Shown here one piece after another: positions 43,554-54,162 of a stretch of DNA of 64,000 nucleotides (the stretch's first letter is position 1; every line of letters begins with the position of its first letter). The notes under the pieces were generated by a model. It had not been told where the DNA came from and made no database searches. It saw only the letters and a program-made list of their open reading frames with translations. This DNA is from Phaeosaccion multiseriatum (Eukaryota; Ochrophyta, other classes): assembly GCA_965112735.1 (NCBI GenBank), contig OZ218953.1, positions 4,464,001-4,528,000 on the forward strand. Reading direction: 5' to 3'. The position numbers were made by a program, and so were the translations under genes.

Positions 43554-43973
43554 CAGCGGGGTAGCACAGGGTAGGGTTTTTGTGTTGCAGTTTCGCATGC
43601 GGTTAATCAATACAGCAAGGGGCCTTTCGGCCTTTCCCTCGGGAAATGTCCGCTTAGACGATTAGAGTACGGCTAAGCTATTGACGGACCGCCTCAAGAG
43701 CAACAAGGAGGGGCAGAGAGGGACCCGCACACACACTATTTTCCTTGTGTGAGCCGCACATACACACCACACACAGCACCGACATTCACATAACACCCTG
43801 CCACACCCTTTCGCGGCCTTCCCAAGGTACAGATCACAGGATTAGAAAAAAAAAGATTAGAGGGCGATTTCGAGATCGATTTTTCTCTGAAGTCATGGAA
43901 AATCGATATTCATCCACACACCCCTCCTTTTGTGCCCTTTCTTCCCAATTGGGCAATATATAATAAGTTGACA
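43554..43973. other. Spacer between tandem genes (GRAM-VASt and carrier)
   Basis: The left part holds a hairpin-capable GGGCCTTTCGGCCTTTCCC (43620-43640), 70 bases after the GRAM-VASt stop, possibly in its 3' UTR. The right part is AT-richer with GATTAG repeats and CAATATATAATAAG (43953-43966) just before the carrier start, a possible TATA-like element. No gene is seen. Confidence 0.45.
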
Positions 43974-46000
43974 ATGGCCGCTTCCCGCATTCGCGCATGC
44001 CTTCTCACGGCTGTCTTGGCGGTGTCGTGTGGAGCCGGGAGGACGGTTGCATCGTCCTCACCGTTGACAACAGCTAGCCTGGAGGGACGGCAAATGCACA
44101 AATTCCTGTCCCCCTTGCAACGGCACAGGAAGACAACAGGAGCAGCAGCGGTGGTTGCCAAAAGTAGTGCGCCGTCAAAAGCGAAGTCGTCCAAGACGTC
44201 CAAGAAGGGCGACAGCAGCAAGGGGAAGATCAACGAAGAAACTAAGAAGACATTCTTGACGGGCCTGGCCTCGGGGGCCGTTGCTGGCACCACGGTTGAT
44301 CTCGTGCTCTTTCCCCTCGACACGGTCAAGACGCGGTTGCAAGCAAAGGCTGGGGTGACATTCTCCAAGAATATGTTCAAAGACATGTTTGATGGGCTTG
44401 TGCCGGCCATTGCGGCGTCTGCTCCCTGCGCTGCTGTCTTCTTCGGCGCCTATGGTGAGTGGGGAAGAGAAGCCGAGTGCAATTGGGTCGATGTTTGGCA
44501 GAACGCGCCAAAACTTGATGTAGTGGACTCACCACAGAATTTTCGTTGCCACGAGTGACTTTCATGGCATAAAGCTCAGCTCCGTCTTTGCCCTCTGTAC
44601 TGCTGTGCTACGCACTCAGGAATCGCCCTAACCACTACGCCTTGTGCCTCATTGCATGCACTCCTCCTACTCTCTGGCCCCTCCCTGACCAGACACTCTG
44701 AAGAGAGAGCTAGCGGAGAGGGGGCCTGCGACTTTCCAGCCATTTGTGCACTCAGCCGCCGCTGTAGGAGCGGATCTCACGCAAAGCGTAGTGCGGGTAC
44801 CTTTCGAGGTGGGAGAAGAGGCAGAAGAGGGAAGGATGTAGGAAGGGAGGGTAGGGCAGAGACGAGACGCTTAACAGACGACAGACGCGTCATGCGGAGT
44901 GAAGAGCAAGGGCAACGGCAGGCCAGAGGAGATTTCCTGATAAACGTTTCACCGTATCAAAGAGCACTTGTCCCCCCCTCACTCCCGCTATCACCGAACA
45001 AACCCTCACCCCGCACGCTGCATCTTACGAACGACAGGTGGTGAAGCAGCGGCTGCAGGCAGGCGTAGACAGCAGCACCATCTCGGCGATCAAGAACGTG
45101 TTCAAAACGCAGGGCATTGGCGGCTTCTACACGGGGTGGGGTGCACTCGCTCTCCGAGACTTGCCCTTCGACATTATAGAGTTTCCCATCTACGAGGCTT
45201 TCAAGGTGCAGTGGGCAAAGAAGAAGGGGGCACCGCTTGCCCCGTGGGAAGGATCTCTGTGTGGGAGCGTGGCAGGGGGCATTGCTGCTGCCGTGACTAC
45301 TCCGCTGGATGTGGTCAAGACTAGGCTAATGACGCAGAGCGCTGGGCAGTACGCAGGCATCATCGACTGTATGAAGGTGAGGTGGAGGAAGGGAGGAAGG
45401 GGGTAGGGCTGATTGATTCTATTGACTGGACCGCGGCTTTCCTTTTGCCCGGCAAGGAGGCTCTGTGTGTCGGTGTGTGGATCAACAGGTTTTCCATACA
45501 ATTGCTCCCTCGAATTGTGTTTCCCCCACCCTCAAAATCACCTTGTCATCTCAACTGTGTCGCTGTCTTGTATCCTGACACCAGTCAATCATCAAGGAGG
45601 AGGGGGCCTCTGCTCTGTACTCCGGGGTGGTGCCTCGCATGACGAGCATCGCCTTTGGCGGGGCCATCTTTTTCGGAGCCTACGGTACGTTGCAGTGACA
45701 GTTACAGTTACAGACAGACAAGAGGCAGACGCGCTTGAAACGCCTGACATGCTTGATATGCTTCCTCTCCCAGTGTGTGCTGTCTGTCGTAGAGCGGATG
45801 TATTCCCGATTCGCTTCTGTCCTGTCCTGCCCTGCTGACTACCCTTGCTCCTCCTCTCCCTCTCTCTCTATCTCTCTCCCTTGGACACTGCCTACCCTCC
45901 CTTTCCCCCCTCTTAATGTGCCCCCCCCCCCCCCCGCCTTCCTATTCTGCTCACAGAAACGGCCAAAGACGTCATTGTGAAGAACGACCTCTTCAAATAG
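43974..46000 (+). CDS. Mitochondrial carrier family protein, SAM carrier-like, 359 aa
   Basis: Five exons: 43974-44454, 44693-44808, 45038-45376, 45585-45684, 45957-46000. Three carrier repeats are present, each with the PX(D/E)XX(K/R) signature: PLDTVKTRLQ, PFEVVKQRLQ and PLDVVKTRLM. The second repeat has GWGALALRDLPFDIIEFPIYEAFK. The R-D/E-x-PF-xx-I-x-FP-xYE block is characteristic of S-adenosylmethionine carriers (SAMC), which exchange SAM for SAH across mitochondrial or plastid inner membranes. Residues 1-95 are extra: a hydrophobic stretch (ACLLTAVLAVSCGAG) and a Lys/Ser-rich region, suggesting an organelle presequence that could be plastidial. Substrate assignment is by family resemblance. 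It is convergent with the kaptin gene across 270 bases. Confidence 0.87.
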
Positions 46001-46270
46001 AACAAAGAAGAGACAAACATCAATAGGCAACCCCCAGCCAGGCTAATGGGTTGAAAAAGGGAAGAAAAGACATGATGAGAGGGGCTTGCTTCTCTGGGAC
46101 AGGACGAGGGGGAAGCTCCCCTCGCGCAATAGAGAGATACACCAGAGAGGAGGGACGGGGGGGAGGGGGGGTGATGGTCACGATTTCGCTCTACCCACCG
46201 CACTATATAATTCGGTGGGAAGGAGGAAGCGGGATAATGTGCGGTAACAATACAATAAGACTAACATATG

Positions 46271-49071
46271 TCAGTGGACAATCAGGGCCTGCAGCTCCAG
46301 GAGGGCGTCAAGCTTGTCTGCCATGCGGCCCGCGATGGGGTCCAGCAGCGGCCGCAGCACGTGCACACTATGCATGGTCACCACCACCAGCTCGGTGATG
46401 CCGTCTCCAGTGAAGTCTCCCGAGCTCACGGCGTAGACTGGGTAGGGGAACTTGCGGCTCCATCGAAGGCTCAGTGCGCCACCTCCACCGCCACCGCCCC
46501 CTGCTCCACCACCTCCACCACCAACTCCACCGGTAGGAGGAGGAGGAGAAGGGAAGGGGGGGTTGGACTTAGTCTGGGAAGCGGGAGAAGATGGTAGCGA
46601 CGAGGAGGGGGGCGGTAGCGAGGCACCGGACATCGCCTTTCCTCTGCTTCCACCAGCTACTGCTGCTGCTGCTGCTGCTGCTCCTGCTCCTACTGGGCCT
46701 TCTTGTTGCTTCTGCCCCGCTGCTGCTGCCGCTGCTGCTCCTGCTGCTGGCGCACCCTTCCCGAGTGCCGGACACCCCCACATACTCCCTGTGGTGGCGG
46801 CTGAAAGGGACGGTGGACATGTTCCCCACAAGCGCCGCACAACGTCAAAGCTGTTCACTTCAAAGTCCCTTGCCCGATATCCCACATCCCGCCACGGCTG
46901 CTCGGCCAGCACTGGTTTGAACACCTCTAGCTTGCCGTAGTAGGTACCCAAAAACACCTCCTCCCCACCCCCTCCAGTGCCATCCTCCAGCGACATGCAA
47001 AGCACCGCGTCACCAGCCTGTAGCGCCACTTCCTGCTCGCGGAGGTAGGGCTTACCCCCCTCCTCCAGTTTGCACTGTCCAGCCCTGCCCAAGGAAGTAC
47101 ATAGGAAGGACGAATCTGATGTGTACGCCGACGCTGCTTTACTGCCCTCGCCGTCGCCATCTCCCCCTCCATCTCCTCCCCGCCCGCCCCCCTCCCTCGG
47201 TCTCCTGTGACCCACCCTCCCACTGCGACTGCTGTGGCTGCGCTTGTTGCAATGTGCTATCCCCACAACGGGGCCGCTGCAGTAAAACTCGCCCACCGTT
47301 GAGCCGCCCCCCATTGTCCTCCTCTCGGAAGCCAGAGCCGCGGTCCTGACTGCCCCCCCCACCACACCCCTGCCTCCGCCTCTAGCAAGGCGAACGCAGC
47401 CATTGAAGCAGGAGAGAGCAACTGATCGACGCTCGAGCATCGCCGCTCCTGTCCGTCTCGCCAACACTGGGGCGCTGGACAATGTTGCTGGGGAGAGGGA
47501 ATCAAGTGTCACCCGTCGCCCGCCCTGCTGCTGCGCTTGCCTTCCTGCCAAGGGTACAGCAGCCTCCCCTCCGCTGTATCCTCCCCTCCTCCCCTCCTCT
47601 TCCTCCTCGTCCTTCTCCCCCTCCTCTTGCTCCTCCTCCTCGTCCTCCTCCACCTCCACCACCTGCTCCCCTCCCTGCTCCCCCCCCTCCCCCTCCTCTT
47701 CCTCCTCCTCCTCCTCCTCCTCCTCCTCCTCCTCCTCCTCCTCCTCTTCCTCCTCCTTCTCCTCTCCCTCTTCCTTATCCCCTCGCCTTTGCCCTCTTTC
47801 GTCCGCGCTCCCTTCAGCTTGATGTTCCTCATGTCGGATGTCCATGGCAAGTACTGGACTCTGCAAGCCCACTAGCTCAGGGAAAAGCCTCCGTTTCTCC
47901 CGCATCTGCATCTCTGTCAGACCAAGGGATCGACTCACCACGTGGTGTATATGACACTCTTGGTGGTGCTTCTGAGTATCTACCACACTTTCCCCATCAG
48001 AGGGAGGGACAGCAGCTGAAGATGAGGTTATGGTGGACAAGGGCCCTCCTGCTAACAAAGACCCCCGTCCACTTGTCCCCATGGACGCAATCGACGCTGC
48101 TGCTCCTTGCGCGTTGACTGCAGCCATCGGCCCTGCCCCCCCCCCCCCCCCTCCTTGTGATACCTCTTCTAAGCGGGATGCCCCTCGTCCTGCTGCGGAT
48201 GATGAGTGTGGTGGTGCTGCTGATGCCATGACCGCTGTTGTTGTTGTCGTCGTCGTCGTCGAGGTTTTGTATACGTGGACGATGCTATCACTCCCCCCTA
48301 CAATAATCAGTACTGACCCGTCATGCTCAGAGTACGTGTGAGAAATACTAAGCGGTTCGTAGTCCAGCTTGACCCGGCAGCAGCCGCTGCCGCCGCCCTC
48401 GCCTCTCCCCCCTGCAGCAGCCCTACCTCCTGCTCCTTCCAGCACCCTGTCCAGGGGTTGGCGGTCGTCACAGCTCCCTCCGTACACATGGAGCCAACAA
48501 GAACCTGGCCTCCTTGGCGGCCGCACAATGAAGGATTCGAACCCCTCGATGCTGCTGCCGGATTCGCTGCCGCCGCCGCCATTTCTTGGCCCCCCCTCGC
48601 ACGAAAGGCCTTCGGCGTACAGCACGCAGACGAGGGGTCCATGACCAGGAGACTGTACTACGTGGTGGTGCTGAGGTCCAGAGTGGTGCGTCCTTCTCCT
48701 CCTATCCGTGACGTGGCACCCCAGTAGCTCAGCGTCTGGAGGAAGGTCGGCGACCTGAAGAGGGAAAAGGCAGAAGCGCCCGCCCGTCTGGGGCTGCAAC
48801 TCGAAGAGCTGAGCACTATTGGCGAGGAGGAAGCTTGAGGGGGATGAGGGTGGGGGAGGAGGACGCGAGGGAGGAAGGAAATGCGGCATGGAGTCACAGT
48901 CTATTGTAAAGAGAAGGGGGTCTTAAGAGGGAGAGAGCACAGAGACAAAAGAAAAGGCGGCTCTCTTTCATCCTACCTGGAGCGCCCGTCCGGACCCACG
49001 AACACGCTGCAGCAACTCTTCCGGCTCGTGTTTGCGGTGGACAGCGGAAAGTACGCTGCCTCTGTGTACAT
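46271..49071 (-). CDS. KPTN: Kaptin (KPTN) homologue, KICSTOR-type subunit, 885 aa
   Basis: Two exons: 48977-49071 and 46271-48833, joined in frame (phase 2). Conserved blocks appear in the kaptin order: FPLSTANTS at the start, HVTDR.. and WLHVYGG in the first half, SHTYSEHDGSVLIIVGGSD then SIVHVYK. Further on are RLFPELVGLQSPVLAMDIRH, LSCFNGCVRLA, GDAVLCMSLEDG then EEVFLGTYYGKLEVFKP, and near the end FPYPVYAVSSGDFTGDGITE then LVVVTMHSVHVLRP. These are the FG-GAP/beta-propeller-like repeats of KPTN, which pairs with ITFG2 in KICSTOR and anchors GATOR1 at lysosomes to restrain mTORC1. The protein is about twice the length of animal kaptin because of inserted low-complexity tracts: Thr, Glu (about 60 residues), Gly and Ala runs. 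The function in this organism is inferred. The start is divergent with the PP6 gene. Confidence 0.85.
47580..47775 (-). repeat. GAG coding repeat in the kaptin gene
   Basis: CCT/TCC triplets on the plus strand encode a Glu-rich block, including an uninterrupted Glu run of about 20 residues, in the kaptin homologue. The frame is kept on both sides. Confidence 0.88.
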
Positions 49072-49355
49072 GTTCTCTCTCGTTTGCGTTCCCGCTCGCG
49101 TCGCTGGCCCATATACCTTCATTGACATACTTTGCACGGCCTACTGGAAATTTTGCACCACCAAACAAACCCTCCCTCGATCTCTCTCTTCCCACAAGCT
49201 CTTCCTCTGGCTTGCACCCTCTGTACATGCAATCCGGATCTTGTGCCAGTCTCCTTGGAAATCCCAAAACGAGAGCTGCGGACACGAGCTTAGGGGAGAA
49301 GAAAAGGGTTAAGAGAAGAGGGGGGGAGGAAGAAGGAAAAGAAGAGTGAGTTCCG
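49072..49355. promoter_or_regulatory. Divergent promoter region, kaptin / PP6 genes
   Basis: The 284 bases between two outward-facing start codons must serve both genes. There is a purine-rich stretch (49298-49350) just upstream of the PP6 start. No TATA or known motif is clear. Confidence 0.45.
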
Positions 49356-50527
49356 ATGGGGAACATAGACAAATGGATAGAGCATCTTCGCGAGGGCGAG
49401 TGTCTAGAAGAGAACGACTTGAGACAGCTGTGCAATATGGTAAGTAATGCGGGGGTCCGGTGGTCAAGACAAGTTGGAACAGTGGAGGATTTGCTGGGGT
49501 GTTTTGTTTGACCTCTGTAGAAGCGAATGCACTCTTGCTAAGACCTGAAGAGTGCTCCTCAGAGATAGAGAGAGAGAGAGACTGGATAGCCTCACTCTCC
49601 GCCCCCACTTTCGACATGCTCCTCCTCCGGCCCGACTCCCTCCGGTCCCCAATGCACGCAACCCACCCCCTCCCTTCAGGTCAAGGAGCTGTTGATCGAG
49701 GAGAACAACGTTCAGGCAGTTTGTAGTCCCGTGACCGTGTGTGGAGACATTCACGGGCAATTCTACGATCTGCTGGAGCTGTTTAGGACGGGGGGAGACG
49801 TGCCAGACACACACTACGTGTTCATGGGCGACTTTGTTGATAGAGGCCACAATAGCGTGGAGACCCTGCAGCTGCTCATGTGTCTCAAGGCCCGGTATCC
49901 AGGCGCCATGACATTATTAAGAGGGAATCACGAGTCGAGGCAAATAACACAGGTAGGGGGCTGCGAGAGTCGCGGTTTGATTTGTTTCATTGAAAGAAGT
50001 AAAGTGGAACCTCCGCTATCCCTTGATTCTTCTCATGTTTTGTCCTCCCACCTTTGAGACCCTTCGGACACAAAACCTCGGGGAATGCTATGTATGTATT
50101 GATTTCATTGTTGGGGTAGGATGGGATGGGATGGATGGGATCCTCTTACCTACTCGTCGTGCACACATACACACCCACCCACACACTTACGCACACACAC
50201 ACACACACACCATACACCCCACTACAGGTGTACGGCTTTTACGAGGAATGTGTTCGCAAGTACGGCAACGCCAACTCTTGGAAGTACTGTGTAGATGTGT
50301 TTGACCACTTCAATCTCGCGGCCGTCATCGACGGGAGAGTGCTGTGTGTGCACGGGGGATTGAGTCCGGAAATTCGAACGCTGGTGAGTGAGGTGGAAAG
50401 AGAGGGGGGGAGAGCGACTGACTTGAGAGACAGACCGAGAGAGCAGCGGCGTAGTGACGGCGGAGAAGGGGCGCAGCGCATGTCGGGAGCTTGGACGGAG
50501 CGCACTCGTACTAATCGCCCGTCTCGG

Positions 50528-50573
<46 letters not shown>

Positions 50574-51492
50574 GCTTCGAATTCATTCCCCATCAAACAG
50601 GACCAAATCCGCACAATAAATCGGCTTCGAGAGATCCCCCACGAGGGAGCATTCTGTGACATGATGTGGAGTGACCCCGAGGAGATCAAGGAGGCTTGGG
50701 TCATCAGTCCAAGAGGGGCAGGCTACCTCTTTGGGGCCAAGACCGCCGAGGAGTTCAATAGGGTCAACGGTGAGGAAAGGAGGGGAGAGGAGAGGAGGGG
50801 AGGAGAGGGGAGAGGAGGAGAGAGGAGAGAGGAGAAGAGAGGAGAGGGGAGAGGAAGGGAGAGGAGAGGAAGGGAGAGGAGGAGAGGCACGAGGAGAGGA
50901 GGGGAACGGAGAGAAGAGGATAGCTACGAGGAACGAAGCGAAGCGAGGGAGGTGAGGGGACGGATAGTAAACTTCCTCTCTCTTGGGGTGCGTCTTTGTG
51001 TTGTGATGGGGTGCAAGGGCTCTTTCTGCGGCAAAGCAAAGCAAAGCTCTTCTACTTATGGGCTGCGTCAAGGTCGTGGTGGCTGCTTGATTGGTGTGGT
51101 AGATCGGTCGTCTTCGCTTTCGCCATGTACCGCAACCAACCAACCAACCAGCACCATCAAATCAATCAACGTTGGTGGCCTTTCCCCTCCCAATCCCAGC
51201 ATCAAACCTCTCCCTCCCTCTCCCCCTCCCCTCCCCTCCCCTCCCCTCCACAGATCTAGACTTGATTTGCAGGGCGCATCAACTAGTCATGGAGGGCTAC
51301 AAGTACCACTTCCCTCAGCAGAACCTTGTCACCGTGTGGAGCGCCCCCAACTACTGCTACCGCTGCGGCAACGTGGCGGCTGTGCTGAAGTTTGACGACA
51401 AGTTAGAACGGACGTTTCAGATGTTTCACGAGGTGCCAGAGTCCGCCTACAAGGCGCAGGAGCGACAGGCCATTGTGCCGTACTTCCTCTAA
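49356..51492 (+). CDS. Ser/Thr protein phosphatase catalytic subunit, PP6/Sit4-type, 306 aa
   Basis: Five exons: 49356-49439, 49680-49952, 50228-50383, 50601-50769, 51254-51492. All metal-binding motifs of PPP phosphatases are intact: GDIHG (50-54), GDFVDRG (78-84), GNHE (110-113), plus [18 protein letters not shown] and the C-terminal YFL whose leucine is carboxymethylated in PP2A-like enzymes. [25 protein letters not shown] and [13 protein letters not shown] favour PP6/Sit4 over PP2A or PP4. The length equals that of PP6 in other eukaryotes. PP6 works with SAPS-type and ankyrin regulatory subunits in cell-cycle and TOR-linked signalling; none of those partners is proven in the window. Residues 85-86 are His-Asn where the family usually has an aromatic pair. 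Confidence 0.93.
50526..50576 (+). repeat. GTT triplet repeat in an intron
   Basis: About 16 GTT units lie 25 bases upstream of the acceptor of PP6 exon 4. Confidence 0.9.
50775..50930 (+). repeat. GGAGA/GAGAGGAG purine tract after a donor
   Basis: A long purine-only tract made of GGAGAGGAGAG-like units begins six bases after the donor of PP6 intron 4. Confidence 0.88.
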
Positions 51493-51747
51493 TCGGGGAG
51501 GGAGTGAATGGTCAAGAGTGCCTCTCCACTTGCTGATGAGTGTGCGTGGGGAATAAGTACTTCGAAGTACGGTATTCTCAACAAACAATTTTTCTATTTA
51601 TTTTGATTAATTTTTTTTAAAAAATTAATTAAAAAATACAGTTGTAAGTACACGCCGCAGCGCTCAGCAGCAGGTGGGTTGCTTCTTTTCACCACTCCTG
51701 TCGGGGGGACGGAAGAGGATGAGTGTGCGCTTGCGAAAGGGACTGGC
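51493..51747. terminator. AT-rich island between convergent genes, with a palindrome
   Basis: The spacer between PP6 (+) and the next minus-strand gene contains the perfect palindrome GTACTTCGAAGTAC (51558-51571) and an AT block (51586-51641: TTTCTATTTATTTTG, TTAAAAAATTAATT). It probably carries 3' end signals for both transcripts. TTCGAAGTACG also occurs just after the stop of the Sfi1-like gene (24823-24833). Confidence 0.5.
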
Positions 51748-52066
51748 CTACACCACCGGAATCGCCACACCACTGACAGGGACAGACCCTCCTCCTCCTC
51801 CTCCTCCTCCTCCTCCTCCTCCTTCGAGACCTCGTTCTTCCTCGACCTCCCTCCTGTAGAATGCCTCATAGACCACTCCTCCGTCCAAGCTCCCTACCCG
51901 CACACCCGCTCCAAGCTCGCCCTCCTCAAAGCGAAACCGCAGCCCCACACACTCCGCGCAGGAGAAATGCCCCCGCAACACGAGCTGCTCCTTGAGCTGC
52001 TGCACCGTCCACTCTCGCCGCAGCTGAAGGCATTCTCTGTGGCCCCGGCCACGCCTCCTCCGCTGC

Positions 52067-52099
<33 letters not shown>

Positions 52100-52779
52100 T
52101 CTTTCTGCTGCTCCTCTGGCCGAGGTTGTGCTGCTGCCGCTATTGTGTGTTGCTTGCCTCCCGCTCTGCCCCCACCGTCCCCATTGATGAGCAGTTCCAG
52201 CGCACAGAACGGGGACAGAGAAGGCGCGAGTAGCACCGGGGCTGTTGCTGCCGCAGCAGCCGCCTTCCTCCCTCCAAATAAGCCCAGCCCCGAGGTGGGA
52301 GAAGGCGCAGCAGCGCTACCACTGGTGAGAGAAGGAGCACCTCTCTTTACCCAAGCCTTCCTTCCTCTAATTTGCGCTTGGAAGCGTGAGGAGGAGGAGG
52401 AGGAGGAGGAGGAGGAGGAGGAGGAGGGGGGGGTGCCTTCCATCCTCCGCCGGCCGGCTTTTCGACCGCCCCACCCCCTCAGCAGCAGCACACCAGTCCC
52501 GTTACTGCCACCCTCATGGCCTTTTGCCCCCCCCTTTAGCCTCTGCTGTGGTGTGCCCACGGAGCATCCGTCCTCCTCCTCCTCTGCGGTCCCAAGCTCC
52601 CTCTCCAGACGTGTGCCGCTGCCGTGTGGACTCCCTACATCCATACGAGAACGAATGATGCTCGCCGAGGACGGGGGAAGGAGATGCTGGTGCTGCTGGT
52701 GGTGCTGCTGTCGCAGGAGGGCACCGAAAATGCTGCTTTGATTGCTCAGCAAGGAGTGCTTGCGCAAGTTTTGCTCTAC

Positions 52780-52826
<47 letters not shown>

Positions 52827-53439
52827 GAGGACTCCCCCCTCCACCACTAACCGGCGAGTAGCCTGCTCGCCTCCCTCCTTCCCGCGAGCCGCCCTTTCTC
52901 AGCATCTTGGCGACAGGGGATGGGGGGGGTGAGGCGCCCACCCCCCCAAGTCTGCTGCCTGCTGCACGCCCCATTGATCGCAGCCCAAGACCGCCGCTCC
53001 GCCGCATAGGCGAAGAGGCGGGCGAGACTTTCATGGACATGTACTGCCGAGCGCCCCTGCTGCGCCGAGACTCTCCCTCCCCTCCCCCTGTCAGCTCTCT
53101 CGCGTCCGGGGTGAATACGAATGCGTCGAGGAGGCTACACTTGCTTGCGGGGGCCGGCGTGCCTCCTACATTAGGATACTTGGGGGCCCTGGCCGGGGTG
53201 TGACTGCCGCAGCTATCACGATCGGCGGCCGTCGTGGCGGATGCTGCAGGAGACGGAGAGCGAAGCCCCTCAGATGTCCACTCTGACGCTCTCGCTCGAT
53301 CTGAAGGTGTTCCCGGGATCCACGTTGCGTCCTCTGCAGGCTCCCCAGCATCATCCTTGCCGCCTTTCGCCGGTATCTCGTCGCGCATCGGTGACGTGAA
53401 GCCCCCTGCCCTCTTTTGGTGCCGTACAAAGCTCTGCAT
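51748..53439 (-). CDS. Unrecognised low-complexity protein with a folded C-terminal segment, 563 aa
   Basis: A single uninterrupted frame from the ATG at 53439 to a stop at 51748. An upstream exon is possible. The first two thirds are disordered: Ser/Pro/Gly-rich with SP/TP sites (EGLRSPSPAAS, VSPASSPMRRSG, GASPPPSPVAKML), Ser runs and a Gln/His run, typical of a heavily phosphorylated scaffold. A coherent segment lies near the C-terminus: REWTVQQLKEQLVLRGHFSC then a stretch with GLRFRF, LDGGVVYEAFYRRE. That could be a small ubiquitin-like or PB1-like fold, but no family is recognised. GGA-derived Gly residues and GVAIPVV end the protein. Many of the homopolymers come from triplet repeats. 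It is accepted as a gene because the frame stays open through changing composition and carries the folded segment. Confidence 0.6.
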
Positions 53440-53493
53440 CTTATCGGCCTGAACTGTCCTTTCCCTCTCTCTCTCCCTCTCCCTCTCCCTCTC

Positions 53494-53527
<34 letters not shown>

Positions 53528-54162
53528 CCCCTCTCTCTCTCTTTCCCTCTCTCCCTCTCCTTCCCTCCTCCTCTCCCTCCTTCCTCCCTTCCTCAGTCTC
53601 TTGTGCAAGAGTTCGTGGCCTTTACAACCCAATTCTCTCCTCAGAAGCGCCCCAGGAAGAGAGAGCCTCGTGCCCCCCCTCAACGTATACGAGTAAGGGT
53701 TGATTTGAATTTCCTTACGTAGGGGCTTATAATACATTACGTAACTACCTGACCCCTCCACATCTCTCTCCTCCCTCCCGAGGCTCCTTAGTCGTCTCCA
53801 TAACGAGGACTATTGTCGACAACCATTCAGAGCAATTCGCCTGTAACAGCACTCCGCGGTGTATCCAGATGTAAGGCCGTCTCCCTGATTATATCTATTA
53901 TTTATGTGCTTTCCCCCGTTTGCCGTTTATCGTTCCTCTCCCTCTCTCTCTCTCCCTCTCCATCTCTCCCTCTTTCCCTCCCCTTGACCCCTGAGTCATG
54001 CCTACGCTTGCCTAACTTGCTATGCTGTGCTTGGCCGGAGAGTCCCGTAATGTGGTTCTTAACTCCTGTCTCCCCTCTCGCATCCCAACGGCAGATTGAT
54101 TTACCCCCTCGGCGAACATGGCAGGAGACAGGAGGTAAAAACCAGAGATATTCTTTGCCGCG
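53440..54162. other. Spacer between divergent genes with CT microsatellites
   Basis: CT-rich microsatellites lie at 53461-53580 and 53938-53985. The stretch near 54080-54100 (AACGGCAG) could be an acceptor for the downstream gene, so a 5' exon of the DEK_C-like gene may lie here. An AT-richer block (53700-53750, 53890-53920) is the best place for promoter elements. Nothing else is recognised. Confidence 0.45.
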
